Source of the DNA: Straminergon stramineum
Lineage: Eukaryota > Streptophyta > Bryopsida > Hypnales > Calliergonaceae
Assembly: GCA_963920665.1 (NCBI GenBank)
Contig: OY987266.1
Coordinates: forward strand, 17,427,001-17,491,000
Direction of reading: 5' to 3'
Length of the DNA stretch: 64,000 nucleotides
The notes beneath the pieces were generated by a model. It saw only the letters and a program-made list of their open reading frames with translations, was not told the DNA's origin and ran no database searches. Below, in pieces: positions 1 through 12,260 of this stretch (its first letter is position 1; each line of letters starts with the position of its first letter). The position numbers were made by a program, and so were the translations under genes.

Positions 1-504
1 TTCTCATTCCTTATATTTGTATATACATCAAGCAAGCCTTCTTATATAATGGATTCAAAGTTTAGCTTTTGCTTAAAAGTAAAAGTTTTTACTTTTATAG
101 GTAGTTTAAAAACAACAAATAAGTATTGGTAGAGATTACTTTAAACTAGAAATTTTACTTTTAATTTGAAGTTTTTGGTTTTGCTTTGATATTACATAAG
201 AAGTTGCAAATATGTAGATGGGTATATAACTTAACCCCTAAAGGACCATCATGTGTTTTCGAGCTACATAGCAATTCTGGGTAGGTACATGTGACTGGAG
301 ATTTCCATATTTTTGGACCAAATTTTAATAGAAGGTGGGGACAATGAATATCTTTCATATGCACTAAATTTCATGACATTTGAAAATATGAGTAAAAAAT
401 TTTGGCCTATGATGTTTTTTTTTTCATAAATGGATAGTCTGGGCAGATTAGAAAAAATTATTGTTTTCAGAAAAAAAATTTGAAATTAGTTTTCTAGAGT
501 TATA

Positions 505-1340
505 TGTAAGGTAAACCTACCTATGACAGGTAGAATGAGTGTTTTGCCCTGTTACAATTAGCAAAAAAATTCAGAGTTTTTTTAATACAAAGACAATTGT
601 GAGAAAAGAAGAGAGTAATTGAAATTTTATTTTTCTGACAAATTATGAATTTCTTATGAATTTTTGAAGTGTGATTACCAATTGGCCCAAAAGAATTTGT
701 AGACTATCCCAAAACCAACAAAAAGTGTATGCATGATGGCCATCCTACCACCTAAAGTAGTCAAAATATTTTCTTTTATGGGTACAATATTTCCTAACAT
801 GGCCAAAACATAAAGAATTAAAAAAATCACTTGCTTTGATGAATTTATACTGAAAAGCTAGAAGTTCATTAGGGGAGCTTTGAGGGTTGTACATGCCTCA
901 GAGTTCCCAAGCTGCAGGGAACAGAGGAATTGCGCCACTACTGCAGTATGACATGGTCAAGACCATGCCATGTCAAAAAATAAAATAAAATTTCAACTTC
1001 TTTTTGCATTCAAGAACTAAGAATTTTATTTATTTATATATTTTTTATATTTATTTTCCAACCAACAGCTAGACGTTCCCGGACAATACAAGGAACAAAC
1101 AAGGGAACAACCCTGAAATGGGCATGTTGAGCCCTCCAATTTTCTCTAATGCTTAAAACAAACACTAATAACTCCATCACCATCACCCAAGCCATTGATT
1201 TTGGTCACTAACCAACCTAATGTAGTCCTAATCTTATTTATTAGAGAAAGTGTGTTAAGAGTTGATGTAAGACTCTAATGAGTCATTTCCTAGGTGCCTG
1301 TCATGGATGGTTTGCCTATCATAGGCAAGTTTACCTTACA
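505..1340. mobile_element. Nested inverted-repeat element inside copy 1
   Basis: Begins TGTAAGGTAAACCTACCTAT and ends with the inverted counterpart (ATAGGCAAGTTTACCTTACA), giving terminal inverted repeats of about 26 bp with three mismatches. The related element at 31270 lacks this block, which supports insertion. The internal stretch at about 880-1150 (AT-rich, with a 'cctgaaatgggc' motif) has a diverged relative at 30570-30845. No coding sequence is seen. The target duplication is ambiguous at 2 bp. Confidence 0.55.
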
Positions 1341-1346
1341 TGGAAA

Positions 1347-2902
1347 CACTATAAGAAACCCATGTTTTTTATGACAAGCTCATAACGTGGTAGGTACATT
1401 TTTTTGGACATCAGCCATGTTAGTATGGATGTCCAAAAAAATGCGTTATAATAGACAAGCTAAAAAATATGGAAAATCACAAAAAAAAACATGGTTTGAT
1501 TTCAAGCAAATTCTTCAAGACATCACAAAAAACAGAGTCTGAGAAGGTCATGAGAGGTTGCCATGTAACTGCCACCTTGCTTCCACATTAGCACTAACTA
1601 AATGGGCAGTGCCATGTCATCAATTTTTTCATCTGAGCCCTAGTTGATGTCATTGGTGCGTTGTGCCTAGGTCATGTCAATTTGGACGTCTATTGTGACA
1701 CGCACATGTTTTTTCTAATGTCAATAGTGACATGAGGTTAATTTTTTGGAACATCATGACTGTAGCATCCACCATGTGTTATGGCATGTCCACGGAGATA
1801 TGAAAACATCACGGATGATGTCTTCCAAAATGTGTCTAATGTGCATGTCTCAATCTTTGGAATGTCCACTCAGATGACTAGATGTTTTTTGTGGTGTCCA
1901 CTTGAATGTGTGCCATACACAATATACCATATAGAATAGGACATTTGCAATACACCAAACATTGTACATCATATATTGTATACAATACTCCATATACAGC
2001 ATATCGTATGTAGCAAATATGTCACATGGCTCAAAGTGTCACTTATTGTGAGTATATTGACATGAGAAGATAAGGTATATATACAAGTAGGGTGGTAGGA
2101 GGAAGACAAACCATATGGGATATGTAATCATCAAAATTTTATTAAAAGTTGAATTTCATACATGAGCATTGTAATAAACATTGTGTTGTCTCAACTGACG
2201 TATCAGAAACATCTGGATGTCTAAGTTGATGTTGTAAAAAACATCTAGATGTTTTTGTTGATGTCCTAGTTGATATCACAAAAAACATTTGGACATTTCT
2301 ATTAATGTCTTAGTTGATGTCACAAATGACATAAAAAAAGAGTATTAGAATTCTTAGATGGTGTTTAAATGTGATGACGTGGCATGCCAAATCATCCTCA
2401 TTGCATGCCATGTCACTCAATTGCCACCTCATTGACCTCAATTTGCAATTGCTACTTTTTTTTTGCAAGAGTATACTATATGGTTGCCCTTCCCCTATTT
2501 TTTCACATTTGGTCAGCCTTTTACCTCAACCCTAAGTAACTTCTGGATATTTATCTAAAGTCAAAATTTGAATCCTTGCTGACATGGCACTAACACATTG
2601 TTTTGGACATCGCAAAAAACGTGCCTACATTTTATTGGATGTCTCACAAAACATTCACCTTTTCCGTAGCATCACATTGTTTTCCTAGTGACACCACATG
2701 TTGTCTGGGATGTCCAGCATAATTCTTCCATCCACTACCTCAAAGTCTCAGATGTCCTTATGTCAAAAAAAACATGCAATGCTTTTTGTTTAATGCCATG
2801 CTTTTTGTCTAATGTAGGCACGTTTTTTACGATGTCCAAAACACGTGCCTACATTTTAAGAACGTGCCTACATTTTAAGAAAAACATGGGTTTCTTATAG
2901 TG
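1347..2902. mobile_element. Non-autonomous CACTA-type DNA transposon
   Basis: Starts CACTATAAGAAACCCATG and ends with the exact inverse (CATGGGTTTCTTATAGTG). It is flanked by a 3-bp duplication AAA at 1344-1346 and 2903-2905, the size expected of CACTA (En/Spm) transposition. The homologous uninterrupted site near 31285 reads acatgcaaaaaactttgaat, confirming insertion. At 1556 bp with no transposase frame it is non-autonomous. The interior is rich in variants of 'acatctagatgttttt' and 'gtgcctacatttt'. Confidence 0.85.
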
Positions 2903-3530
2903 AAAGCTTTGAATCATTCCATTTTGATCAATGACTCAAAAGTTATGAGGATTTTTTGTTTGAGGGCAATTATAGATTCTCTAGTCTTAAATAAACTTCA
3001 AAGTCATCTATCTTATTCAATTTTCAGTATTTTTGGAAAAAAAAATGATAGTATGTAGATTGTTTATTACATCATTGCAACCATTGGGATTGGAAATTTT
3101 CAATTCAATAATTGAGTTCTTAACAATTTAGTATTTTGAATCATTTTGTACTATTATCTACTTACTATTTTTTTCCTATATGTTGCACAATTCCAAATGA
3201 TTTGAAAATTTTCAAGCATGTGTCCAACTTGTCTAGGAAAAAGAATCCAATGAAGCAACACCATTTTGGACATTTTTTCATAGAAAAGTGAGCTTGTGAA
3301 GTGCAGCTGCCTTATTTTTTGCAAGGCCCAAAAAATGATGTAAGTGAATTTGAATGCTTTTATCTTGCAATCCATGTAGTGGAAATTTCTGAAAATTTTA
3401 CCACATGTTCTCAAGTCAACCCATTACAAGCTCCTATTGTTACATGTGTCAAAAATTTGGTACTTGTACTAAAAATGACAATTTTGGAGCATTTTTGGTG
3501 AAAACATAGTCATGGAACTTTAGGGGTTAA

Positions 3531-5404
3531 AGAGTGATTATTACTTCAAATATCCTAATTTAGCATTTCAAAACCTCGTTCACCATTTCAAAACCACTTC
3601 AGTCCCTCCCCTAGCACGAATGGCATGAAGACACATCCATTTTTATAGCTTGATTTACCTTTTCATTTTTATCTCCTAGTTCACTCAAGGTTGGCCCTCT
3701 TAATAGGCTATGCGTGGGGCGGTCCATTTCCACCTAGCATGCAAAGTGGACGACCTTGCATTTTGCAAACCAAATCATCCCCTCATTTTGCAAGACAGGT
3801 GGTGATGCTCATAGAGCATTATTCAATAAATGGTAGACAGTGAAGACTCTTGGTGTAATGCATTCTCAACTTTCAAGTAGCTCAATTATTTGACCAAACC
3901 CTAGCAACTTGAAATGAAAACAAGGGCACTTACACATCTAGATTCCCTTGTCGTAAACCTAAAAATTAATCCATCATCAAATGAATACAATAGCATTACA
4001 TAGACACTAAAACATGAACTAAAATACCCAAGCTAACATCTTGATTTTGAGAATTTGTGGCGCATGAAACACAAACCATATTCAAATTGCATGATTCTTA
4101 GTGTCCATCACAATCAAGTTTTTTTTATGCATGATTTCTCACTACTTGGCTAAAGCCAAACGATGTGTAGCTATTTTTTGTAAAGGAAATTTTCATTTTG
4201 GGGGGGTCAAAATAGCTAGATTCCACTTGTATTTTAAGACCAATAGTCAAATTTTACCTAGGTATCACCTAGTTTTCATATGGATATCACCAAGTACCAT
4301 ACAAGTATTGAAGAAACAATTGACTCCTTCTCCAAAATGAAAAAAACAACATTGAATGCAATCCTACCAAGCTTAATTACAACACCTAGAGGGTATACAC
4401 AGTAGGTATGACAATTTCCACCAGAATAGGTTATAAAGTTTTTGCCTCACAAGCCAATATTAGGCTCTATAGTATAGTCGTTTGAAACACAAACCATACG
4501 AACCAACAAAATATACATTAGAAAATTTTTAGACTCTCCAGACAGATGCCAACATTTGACAAGCCAATCTATTTTTGGAGCCTATTGAAGCTACTCAAAA
4601 GAGGGAATTTTTGACAAAACAAAGATTCACCTTCTGTGAATATTAGGAGTTTCAAGAAGTATATTTTGATTTTCTATTCCGCAATCGTCAAAGGAAGGTA
4701 CTTCGGGGGTGCTTTCAAATATCAAAACAACACTTGTCACAACCCTAATTAATAGTACTTGAGAATGAATGCTCTGACATTTGGAAGTGATGAAGTGCAG
4801 AAATAGGGAAAAAGTTCCTCAAGCAAAATAGATGTAATGCACTGAGGGTCCCTCTTGGCACTTCTTAGCAGCCTTGTGGAGAGTCCACAATTTCTCTAAT
4901 GATAACAAAAGCAGGCCGAGTGCACCAAGTTCATAATTATACATATGGAATGGAGTACAATACCCATTTCTCACATGTAGCTGTTGCACCTGTTCCTTAG
5001 TTTCCCTTTTGTTAGGGGTGATTTTCCTTGTACTGATGTTGTTGGTATAGTGACATCTGTAGTGAAGTCCATATGCTTGGAAGCTCCTGGTGAAAGCACA
5101 TCTGTTTGATGCGCTTTATTGGTGCTGAGTACTCTTCGATCTACAGTAGGCTTAAGTTCTTTTTCTTAGACTTCTTCCAATTCGCTTGTGGCAATGGTGC
5201 TTTACTTTCTTGTTGATCTTTTACCTGGTGACTTGCGACTCTTTGGAATTGCTTCTTGTATCTTCTCAAATGCAAAAACTCTCTCCAATCCTCTCTTGGA
5301 ATCAAAGCTCATCATGAGTGTTGCGCATGTGCGGATCTTTTCTTAAATCCTAAGATAACCCCAGAATGCAATGCAAGCATTCTCCGATCATCTCTCCTAG
5401 ACCT
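3531..5404. other. Intergenic stretch with a possible coding relic
   Basis: Nothing convincing is seen up to about 4970. On the minus strand between about 5330 and 4975 one frame stays open except for two stop codons and reads as a Lys/Ser/Glu-rich segment (fragments such as FEKIQEAIPKSRKSPGKRS). It may be an old exon relic or 3' flanking sequence of the oxidase gene. I cannot assign it. Confidence 0.25.
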
Positions 5405-8069
5405 TTAGAGTTCATCGTGCCTCCCCCCCTCCCCAACCACCACCTTACAAATCTTATATTCTGGAAACACAAGCGACGCCACACATGCATGCCTCTCTGC
5501 ACAATGCTCATCTTCTTCACAGAAACACCATTGCTTCAATGCACACAACTTCCCATACTCTGGTCCTCTCTTCTTCAAAATCATCTCAAAAAGCTCTGGC
5601 TCAAATATCCTATCCGGGTCATGCTTGTCTTGCAACTCCCTCATCTTCTCAAAGCTCTCCTCTGGGAAGTTCTCCCTCACATGGCACTTGGGATGTCTAA
5701 ATATCCTCTCAGGGTTCTGCCCATACGATGTCCGTCCTTTATACTTACATAGACTCAATTGCTCAATCGTCCCCCACACGGGGGCGTGTTTCCCTGGCTT
5801 CTTTGGAGTCTTTGCGGACTCCATGGGGATCCATTGTACAAAAGCCACGTCTTCACTACCCGTCCTGGTGGAGAGAGGGGATGAGGTTCTGGAGCCAAAA
5901 CGAAGCAGGAAGGGACCAGGCAAGCAGGACTTTCCACGTCCTGGGATGCGGGATGAAACTTCGGAAAGCTCCGAGAGGATGATGCGTTTGACGTCGTGGA
6001 CCCAAGAGGACAAGAGGGAGCGTTTGATGGCAAACTCAACAGTTTGGATTACGACGCCGGCGTAGTGAGGGTCCCAGTAACAATTGGGGGAGCATTCGGG
6101 AGAGAGGGGGACGCGGTTGGTGGGGAGAGTGGCGTGGGTGGTGGATTGATTGTTGTTGTCGTGAAAAACGGGGAGGTGCATTCCCAATAGTGCTACGCTG
6201 CATGCCGCTGCATGGGAGACAAGGGGCAGGGTTAGCAAACGGAAACTTCAGACTTGAAACGGAAAATTTCAAACAGAACGATGAGGATTGTCATGAGTTG
6301 TTTGCGATCCTCATTACAATTTTTGTATGTTAAAGTTCAGGTTTTCCTCTTGGTGTCACATGAATTGGAACAACTTGACCAATGAAGAGTGTTACATACG
6401 AAAAGGAAAAATTCAAACAAGACAATGACGACTGTCACACAAGGAGGTTGTTTACAATCCCCGTTGCAATTTTCCATGTGCTGAAATTCTCAATTTCATC
6501 TTGCTCTCACAAGGAATTTGGAACAACTTGACCAATGAAGAGATTCAGCTAGTCATGACGAGAAACCCTTACCTCTCACCTTACCAAACTAATGCTTGAA
6601 ACTAATAGTAATGCCCTAGCAAATCCCTAATGAGACCATGTAACACTCTTCGTTGAATCATGACCATCTAACACTCTTCTCACACTATCTGTAGAAGATT
6701 TGGAGCAAAGTTTCTGAAATGATGTTAGCCTTGAGTTAGAATTAAAGGAGGTTGTGTTCAATTGTTGATCCAAGATTGAATCAGCAATTGAGCATCGAAG
6801 ATGGAAGTTTTTTCTTATCAACAATTGTAGATGGAAAAGACGAAATCAACCCTAGAAGATTACACAGAAGTTAAAATCTCAGAGAACGCGACTGGGGGGT
6901 AATCATCCTACGGTGAATCGCACGACACAGTATTTGTTTTGTGTGGGATTCTCAACAAACATCTTGTGAATTTGAAAAAGCATTCCCAAGCAAGAAGGTT
7001 TGCACTCACCTGCATTCAAACCATCCGCGGCCTCCGAGTCATCTGCCACATCATTCCCCCAAGCCGCATGCAACTCACTCATCGCCCCAGCAACGTCACC
7101 TCCAATTCCCGACATGAACACATTTGTCCCATTCATATCAAGCGCCGGCACACCCTCCTCTCCCTCCCCCTCTCTAAGAGTCTTATACAAAATGCTTCTA
7201 TAAATCCCAAGATCCGGTTGCCAGACCACCATCACAAACTTCGTCTCCTCCCTCATAACTCTCTCCAACTCTACCACCATCCCCTCATCATCCAAATCGT
7301 CTCGCACTTCCACTTCCGTCCTCGACCACGGCTCCAGCTGCAACGTCACCTCCGTCATCACTCCCATCAATCCCAGTCCCCCAAGTAAGCCCTCTCCTTC
7401 CTCTGTTCCCACATCACTCACCACCACTTCCCCCTTGGCGTTCACCCACTTCAGCTTCGTCACGATTTCAGCAAGAGAGGAGCCTGCGCCATGCGCGGAG
7501 GCGGAGATCACGCCCCCAACGGTGAGATTCGCATACATAGAGGGTGCGCCTACTAGTACCGACATGTTGTTCGCTTCTGCCGCTTCTAGAAGACTTAGCA
7601 GCGTCATGCCAGCTTCGACTGTGAGCTGGTGAGCTTCCTTGTTGACGTCCACCACACGGTTCATTCTGTGGAGGAGCAAGTTAATAGCTGTAACGGATCC
7701 ATGATGATCCTCTCTGGGTTCCTCCTTCCCATGCAATTCGAATTCGAGCCTGGTGCTGGCGCGTTTCCCAGGGCAGACGAATCCTGACGTGGAGTGCATC
7801 CCAGGGCGCGTGGCGCGGATCTTCACTGGGGTCCCCTTGGTTGTGTACTCCTTGATGAGGGAGCTGATTTCGGCGGTGCTTGTTACGGTGATGTGCAGAT
7901 CCGAAGTACATTTGAAGTAGGTGGAAGCCCCGTACAGCGTCGTGCTGGTGTCGTGGCGCGTCATGCCCTCACTCACAATTGGGTCCTCGGCTTGGGTTAC
8001 CACCGGGACTGACAAGAGGTGCAGTAGCACTGCGATTGCGAATACCATCGACTTAGCTTTTCGAGACAT
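5405..8069 (-). CDS. L-gulonolactone oxidase-like FAD protein with signal peptide and HDEL
   Basis: Two exons, 8069-7010 and 6207-5405, join in phase (donor CAG|GTGAGT, acceptor ATGCAG) to give 620 residues, about the size of plant GulLO proteins. Residues 1-27 form a signal peptide (hydrophobic MVFAIAVLLHLLSVPVV). The FAD-binding domain covers about 56-240, with His92 in PGMHSTSGFVCPG and the SASAHGAGSS loop. The second exon holds the aldonolactone-oxidase region and a Cys-rich tail (CFCEEDEHC) typical of plant GulLO. The family oxidises L-gulono-1,4-lactone or related aldonolactones towards ascorbate. Two oddities: the protein ends in HDEL, an ER-retrieval signal, and the conserved HWxK motif appears replaced by SYGQ at 514-517. 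An 802-bp intron contains a tandem duplication. The family call is firm; substrate is unknown. Confidence 0.85.
6256..6543. repeat. Tandem duplication (~144-bp period) inside the oxidase intron
   Basis: Copies begin at 6256 and 6400 with 'gaaa(c/a)ggaaaa(t)ttcaaac' and both end near 'ggaacaacttgaccaatgaagag'. They are diverged by substitutions and small indels, so the duplication is not recent. Confidence 0.75.
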
Positions 8070-11000
8070 TTTGCTCCAAATTGTGGCTGTGATTACACTC
8101 AGGCTCCTGGGAATCTAGATACAGTCTTACTCTGCGCGCAGCTATGACTCTTAATACTCTCGGTATGCAGCTAGCTATAAATCTAACTTAAGTGTACACA
8201 ACTTGTACAGAAGCTCTCTGCTGGAGTGCAAATCTGGGATGCAGATTTATGTCACTGTGGTGACGATGGACAATTGGCAGGGGCACAGAAAGCGTGGCAG
8301 CTGGTCTGTTTAAGCTGACGGAAGCATACGGATCGGATTGACTTCATCCCACGAGGTTGGACTGTTGTCCGATGAGGTGGATTCTTTTCAGATTTTTTTG
8401 GCTAGAGGTGTTTTTCTATTCGGATTTATCTTATGATGAGGATTGTGTGACAAATGCTGATAATTTGCGTTTTGAATGTGCCTCATGAATATCGTTAATA
8501 GGCTTTAGCTGACGTCAACCTGTTGACTACAGACGATAGTGACGGCGATGATGGCTGGTTCAGACTTACTCTTCCTCAGAAACTGACAGTGTCTTTGAAA
8601 TAAGTTAGAGTGTAAATTAGCTCTGGAGTTATGTAACTGAATACCTCAGTGAGCTACTTGCGATTTTGGAGTTCGCACTTGATTCAGTTCCCTGGCTTGA
8701 AAACTTTCCATACCTCAAATTAGGTTGTTTGTTTTGTTTGTTTAGTTTGTTTGTTACATTGAGATCTCATGGATTGTGTGTCCCCCGGCCGTGTGCTTGG
8801 TACCGTCAAAAAGCTCTCTGTGAGGAGGGGTGCAAGGGCTTTGCTTCTTGAAGTTTTGACCTACGGTATGAAAGATATTGAATTTTGAAGGGTTTTTTGA
8901 ATCAGAAAATTAGGTGAAGATTAGAAAATTACTTTAACTTTGGCAATTATTGTGGCAACAACACAGTGCATAGTAGTAAAATATGAAGGCATATGGTGTT
9001 AGTAATGGGTGACTCTAAGGCACATATTTTGAGGTACATTGCAAAGGGCAATAAGATCGAAATTTTACTCTTTGATTTGTTCAATAAACATTTCAGCTTT
9101 GCTCATCTACTTGACACTAGCGTACACTCACTCTCAAAGCAGATTTTGGAATACTTGCATTTGAAGATCCATTCCATGCATGCGCGTGAATAAAGATAAA
9201 AAGATAGAAGTGCTAAAACTTTATCATTCTATTCACTTGCGTATAATCTCAAGACGACCCTTCACCTACTTTTGGGGGACTGTGTTCAATGCAGGTCAAG
9301 TTGGTAAAGTATCTCCGAAAATGAAAGGTATCGCCATAGGGTTCTTAACAATAGTAGCCCCAAGGCCAATTTTTCGTCGGAAATCACTCAAAATTGCCTC
9401 TTTCAATGCAAACAAACAAACTTTTCATCATTTGTTTGTTTTTCATATCCAACCCTAAGATCTTGTAATATACTTGTGTGAAAATGTCTAGAAGAAATTT
9501 CAGAAACTTTGACCTTATCAATCACAAGATGTAAGTGTTCAAAGTGAAAAAACAAGTTCTTTTGTCTAGCCTAACTAGATTATGAAGCTTGAATTCCTTT
9601 TAGCTTAAAATTTTTATAATAAAAATTTTTCAATTAATTTTTTTTTTCATGTTGAAGAATTGAGTAGAGTTTGTGAATATATTTTAAATACACTCATGAT
9701 TTTTATTATTGAAAAAATTGTTGAGTCAAATTAGATAGAGATAGAAGGAATAATTAAATTGTTGATAACTCCAAGATGGAATTGAAATACACTATTTTCA
9801 GCAGTGAGATTGTTCAAAGCAGCAAAATAAACCAAGTGCAACTTTTTTTCTTGAAAAATTGTAAACATTGAGTTTGTAAATGGACCCAATACATTATTTT
9901 TTCAAATGCTAAGATTACCCACAAATTAAGAAGCTTCATAAGTTTCACATCACTTATCCAAATGGAATGAATCAAATCTTTGTATTTTTCTAAAAAAAAA
10001 AAATTTAAATAAAAACTATTTCAAGTTTTTATTTTTGTTGCCTCCCTTCAAGTGTTTGGAGCTCATTGTCATTGTGGCATAACCTTTACTCCCAAGTATC
10101 ATTTGAAATAAAAATTATATTCCTAAAAATTTCATTGGTGAAAGAAAATTCCATTTTTTTTTTCCAAAAATGAAGATCATGGGTTCATGCCCAAAGCTAC
10201 AAAAGTCCTCAAAGGAGACTTTTGAGATTCTAGGGGTTGAAATACAATTTCTTTTTAGATTTTAGAAAGAACCACAATAATTTTACCAAAGAGTGTAGTG
10301 TGGATGACCTCAACATTAGAAATAGGGACAACAATATAAAATAAGGAGTAAATTCATGTTGGAAAGTCCATACACATATAGAAAGTGTAGATGCAAAAAA
10401 ATGCTATGATCTATAAATTCGAAGTGATCAAACTAAAGATAATAAAATTACTTTTTAAAAAAATATAATAAACAATGAAATCTCATAAAAAAATGTCTAC
10501 GCTATAGATTCATGCAATGAAAGCTTATATCTATTTACAAATATATTATTTTTGTTAATCTCCTCAATTAGTCTTGAAGAAGGGTCATTTTAAACATTTC
10601 AAGAAATGCATGTGGTGAATGAGAAGATGGTTGGACAAAACATTTGCTTAAAGCACTCTAATTTCATCATCTAGAATATGAATGTTGTAGCAATTAGGGA
10701 TTAAAACTCTTCAGTTTAAAGAAAAATTTTAGAAAATAAAAAATCACCCATATTGCATTAGCCAAGGAAATTGGGGTTGTGGAAAGCTTTCCCTCTTCTA
10801 ATTTGTATTTCATTCCTTAAGTTCCTTATATTCTCTAAAGTCTTCATGTTGTTCTTGCTATCCCCATAATCATAGTACTAGACTTTGGAGGCTTTATATC
10901 TTCTCAATTTTTGAAAGTAGGAGGCATGTTTATTGGTCTTTGTCCTCATGACAAAGACTACCATATAGACTTAGCCCTAGTTTTTGAATCCAAGTTTCCA

Positions 11001-11880
11001 AATCTATTTACAACTGCATTCACATTCCACAATGAAGTTAGGGGTTGGTTGGCCTAGAATAGAGCCTTACAATCACATCATCCTTGCTATTGTTATAAAC
11101 AAATTTTTTAGAATAATTTTCCAATGGTATAATGTATGATGTATTTGAAGAGTAATCTGCACTAAGGTTGCCTTAATATCTAGGTTGCCTCACCTTCAGA
11201 AAGTTACTTTACATGTCACCAAAGTCACCAAATACTTCTACAAATATTTCCATTTGTATCAAGATGATCACCCATTTCTAATTACTTAAGCAATTCAACC
11301 TATCTGCGGTATGAAAAAAGTTTAGGAAAAAATTTCCTCGTGTAGAGAAATAGATTTAAGAAGGATTTCATAATTTCCTAAATTTTTCCCTTAAATGCAA
11401 AAGTTTCATGAATTTTTTTCGTGAAGATTCTATTTGTTCCATTCTTGATATGTAGGTAAACCTATTTCCAACCATAGGATGGTTCCAAAATCGATGTAAG
11501 GCTTTCAATGTACATACTATGATCATTGTAAGCTTTCAATGTACACTGCCTAGACATTTTTGTTGTCCCCCGAGGTCTTGCGGTGCATGAGCTATCACCT
11601 ACACTTCATCTAATTGGAAATGGAGAAGCCTAAACTACAAGAATGAGAGGTTGATTAGAAATGGGTGATCTCCTTTATACTTGGAGATTCATGAGTCCCA
11701 ATAACAACAATACTTAATTCAAAAGTAGTGCATTCTTGTAAAAAACAATTAATAAATAGTGTCAAATGTCGAGAACTTAGTGTGGGGCAACCTAATTTCA
11801 CTATTTTGTGTACATTCAAAGTTTGTTGGTATCCAGGCAGCCAACTGACGTGGCAAATCTTTGGCCACGTCACCAAGTCG
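8070..11880. other. Long gene-free stretch
   Basis: About 8070-8350 is the 5' flank of the minus-strand oxidase gene. From 8400 to 11800 I see no supportable gene. A fragment at about 9455-9535 resembles the interior of the TTAA repeat family in reverse orientation ('gatcttgtaatatacttgtg'). The rest is AT-rich with short homopolymers. Confidence 0.5.
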
Positions 11881-12260
11881 TTCCCTTGATGTGAACGTCA
11901 AGGGAACCCTCAGCCATTTCAGGGCCTCTCATTCTCTCTTTTGACTTGGACAAGAGTGAACCCCAAACCTGTGACTGCCAAGTGGTTGTTCCACACAGCT
12001 TGAAGGCAAATTCTCTATCTGGCTGAGTGTGCGGGGTGCCTTAGTTTTGCGCTGCAACTGAGATTTCTTCATCGTCTTGAATTCACACTGCCTCTTCAGC
12101 TCTTCAGCAAGCGCAAACTGCGAGGTTTTCTTCTTCAGCTTCCACCTTTGCCAGGTTGCTGGCTACTCTTCAATAGTGGAGATCCCCATGGACTGTTAAT
12201 CTGATTCCTTTTCTGTATGTTGATGGGAGTATGTTCGGAATTAGGCGGTGTTTGCAAGCG

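Larger units (their letters stand above)
231..3530. mobile_element. TTAA-flanked inverted-repeat element (copy 1), carrying two nested insertions
   Basis: The left end reads TTAACCCCTAAAGGACC and the right end is its near mirror (ACTTTAGGGGTTAA). Subtracting the nested insertions at 505-1340 and 1347-2902 leaves about 900 bp, close to the 972-bp relative at 30990-31961. The two share internal sequence, for example the stretch around 2905-3240 against 31290-31620. No coding capacity is seen, so it is non-autonomous. TTAA borders plus termini starting CCC resemble piggyBac-type elements; superfamily assignment is inference. Confidence 0.6.

Noticed and set aside
5485..6190. Plus-strand frames opposite the second oxidase exon
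   Set aside because: Antisense shadows of a GC-rich coding exon with clear family similarity on the minus strand.
6939..7632. Plus-strand frames opposite the first oxidase exon
   Set aside because: Antisense shadows; composition (His/Ser/Pro-rich) is typical of complements of GC-rich coding DNA.
9180..9458. 92-codon plus-strand frame
   Set aside because: No family similarity, no splice or composition signal, and it borders a repeat-family fragment.
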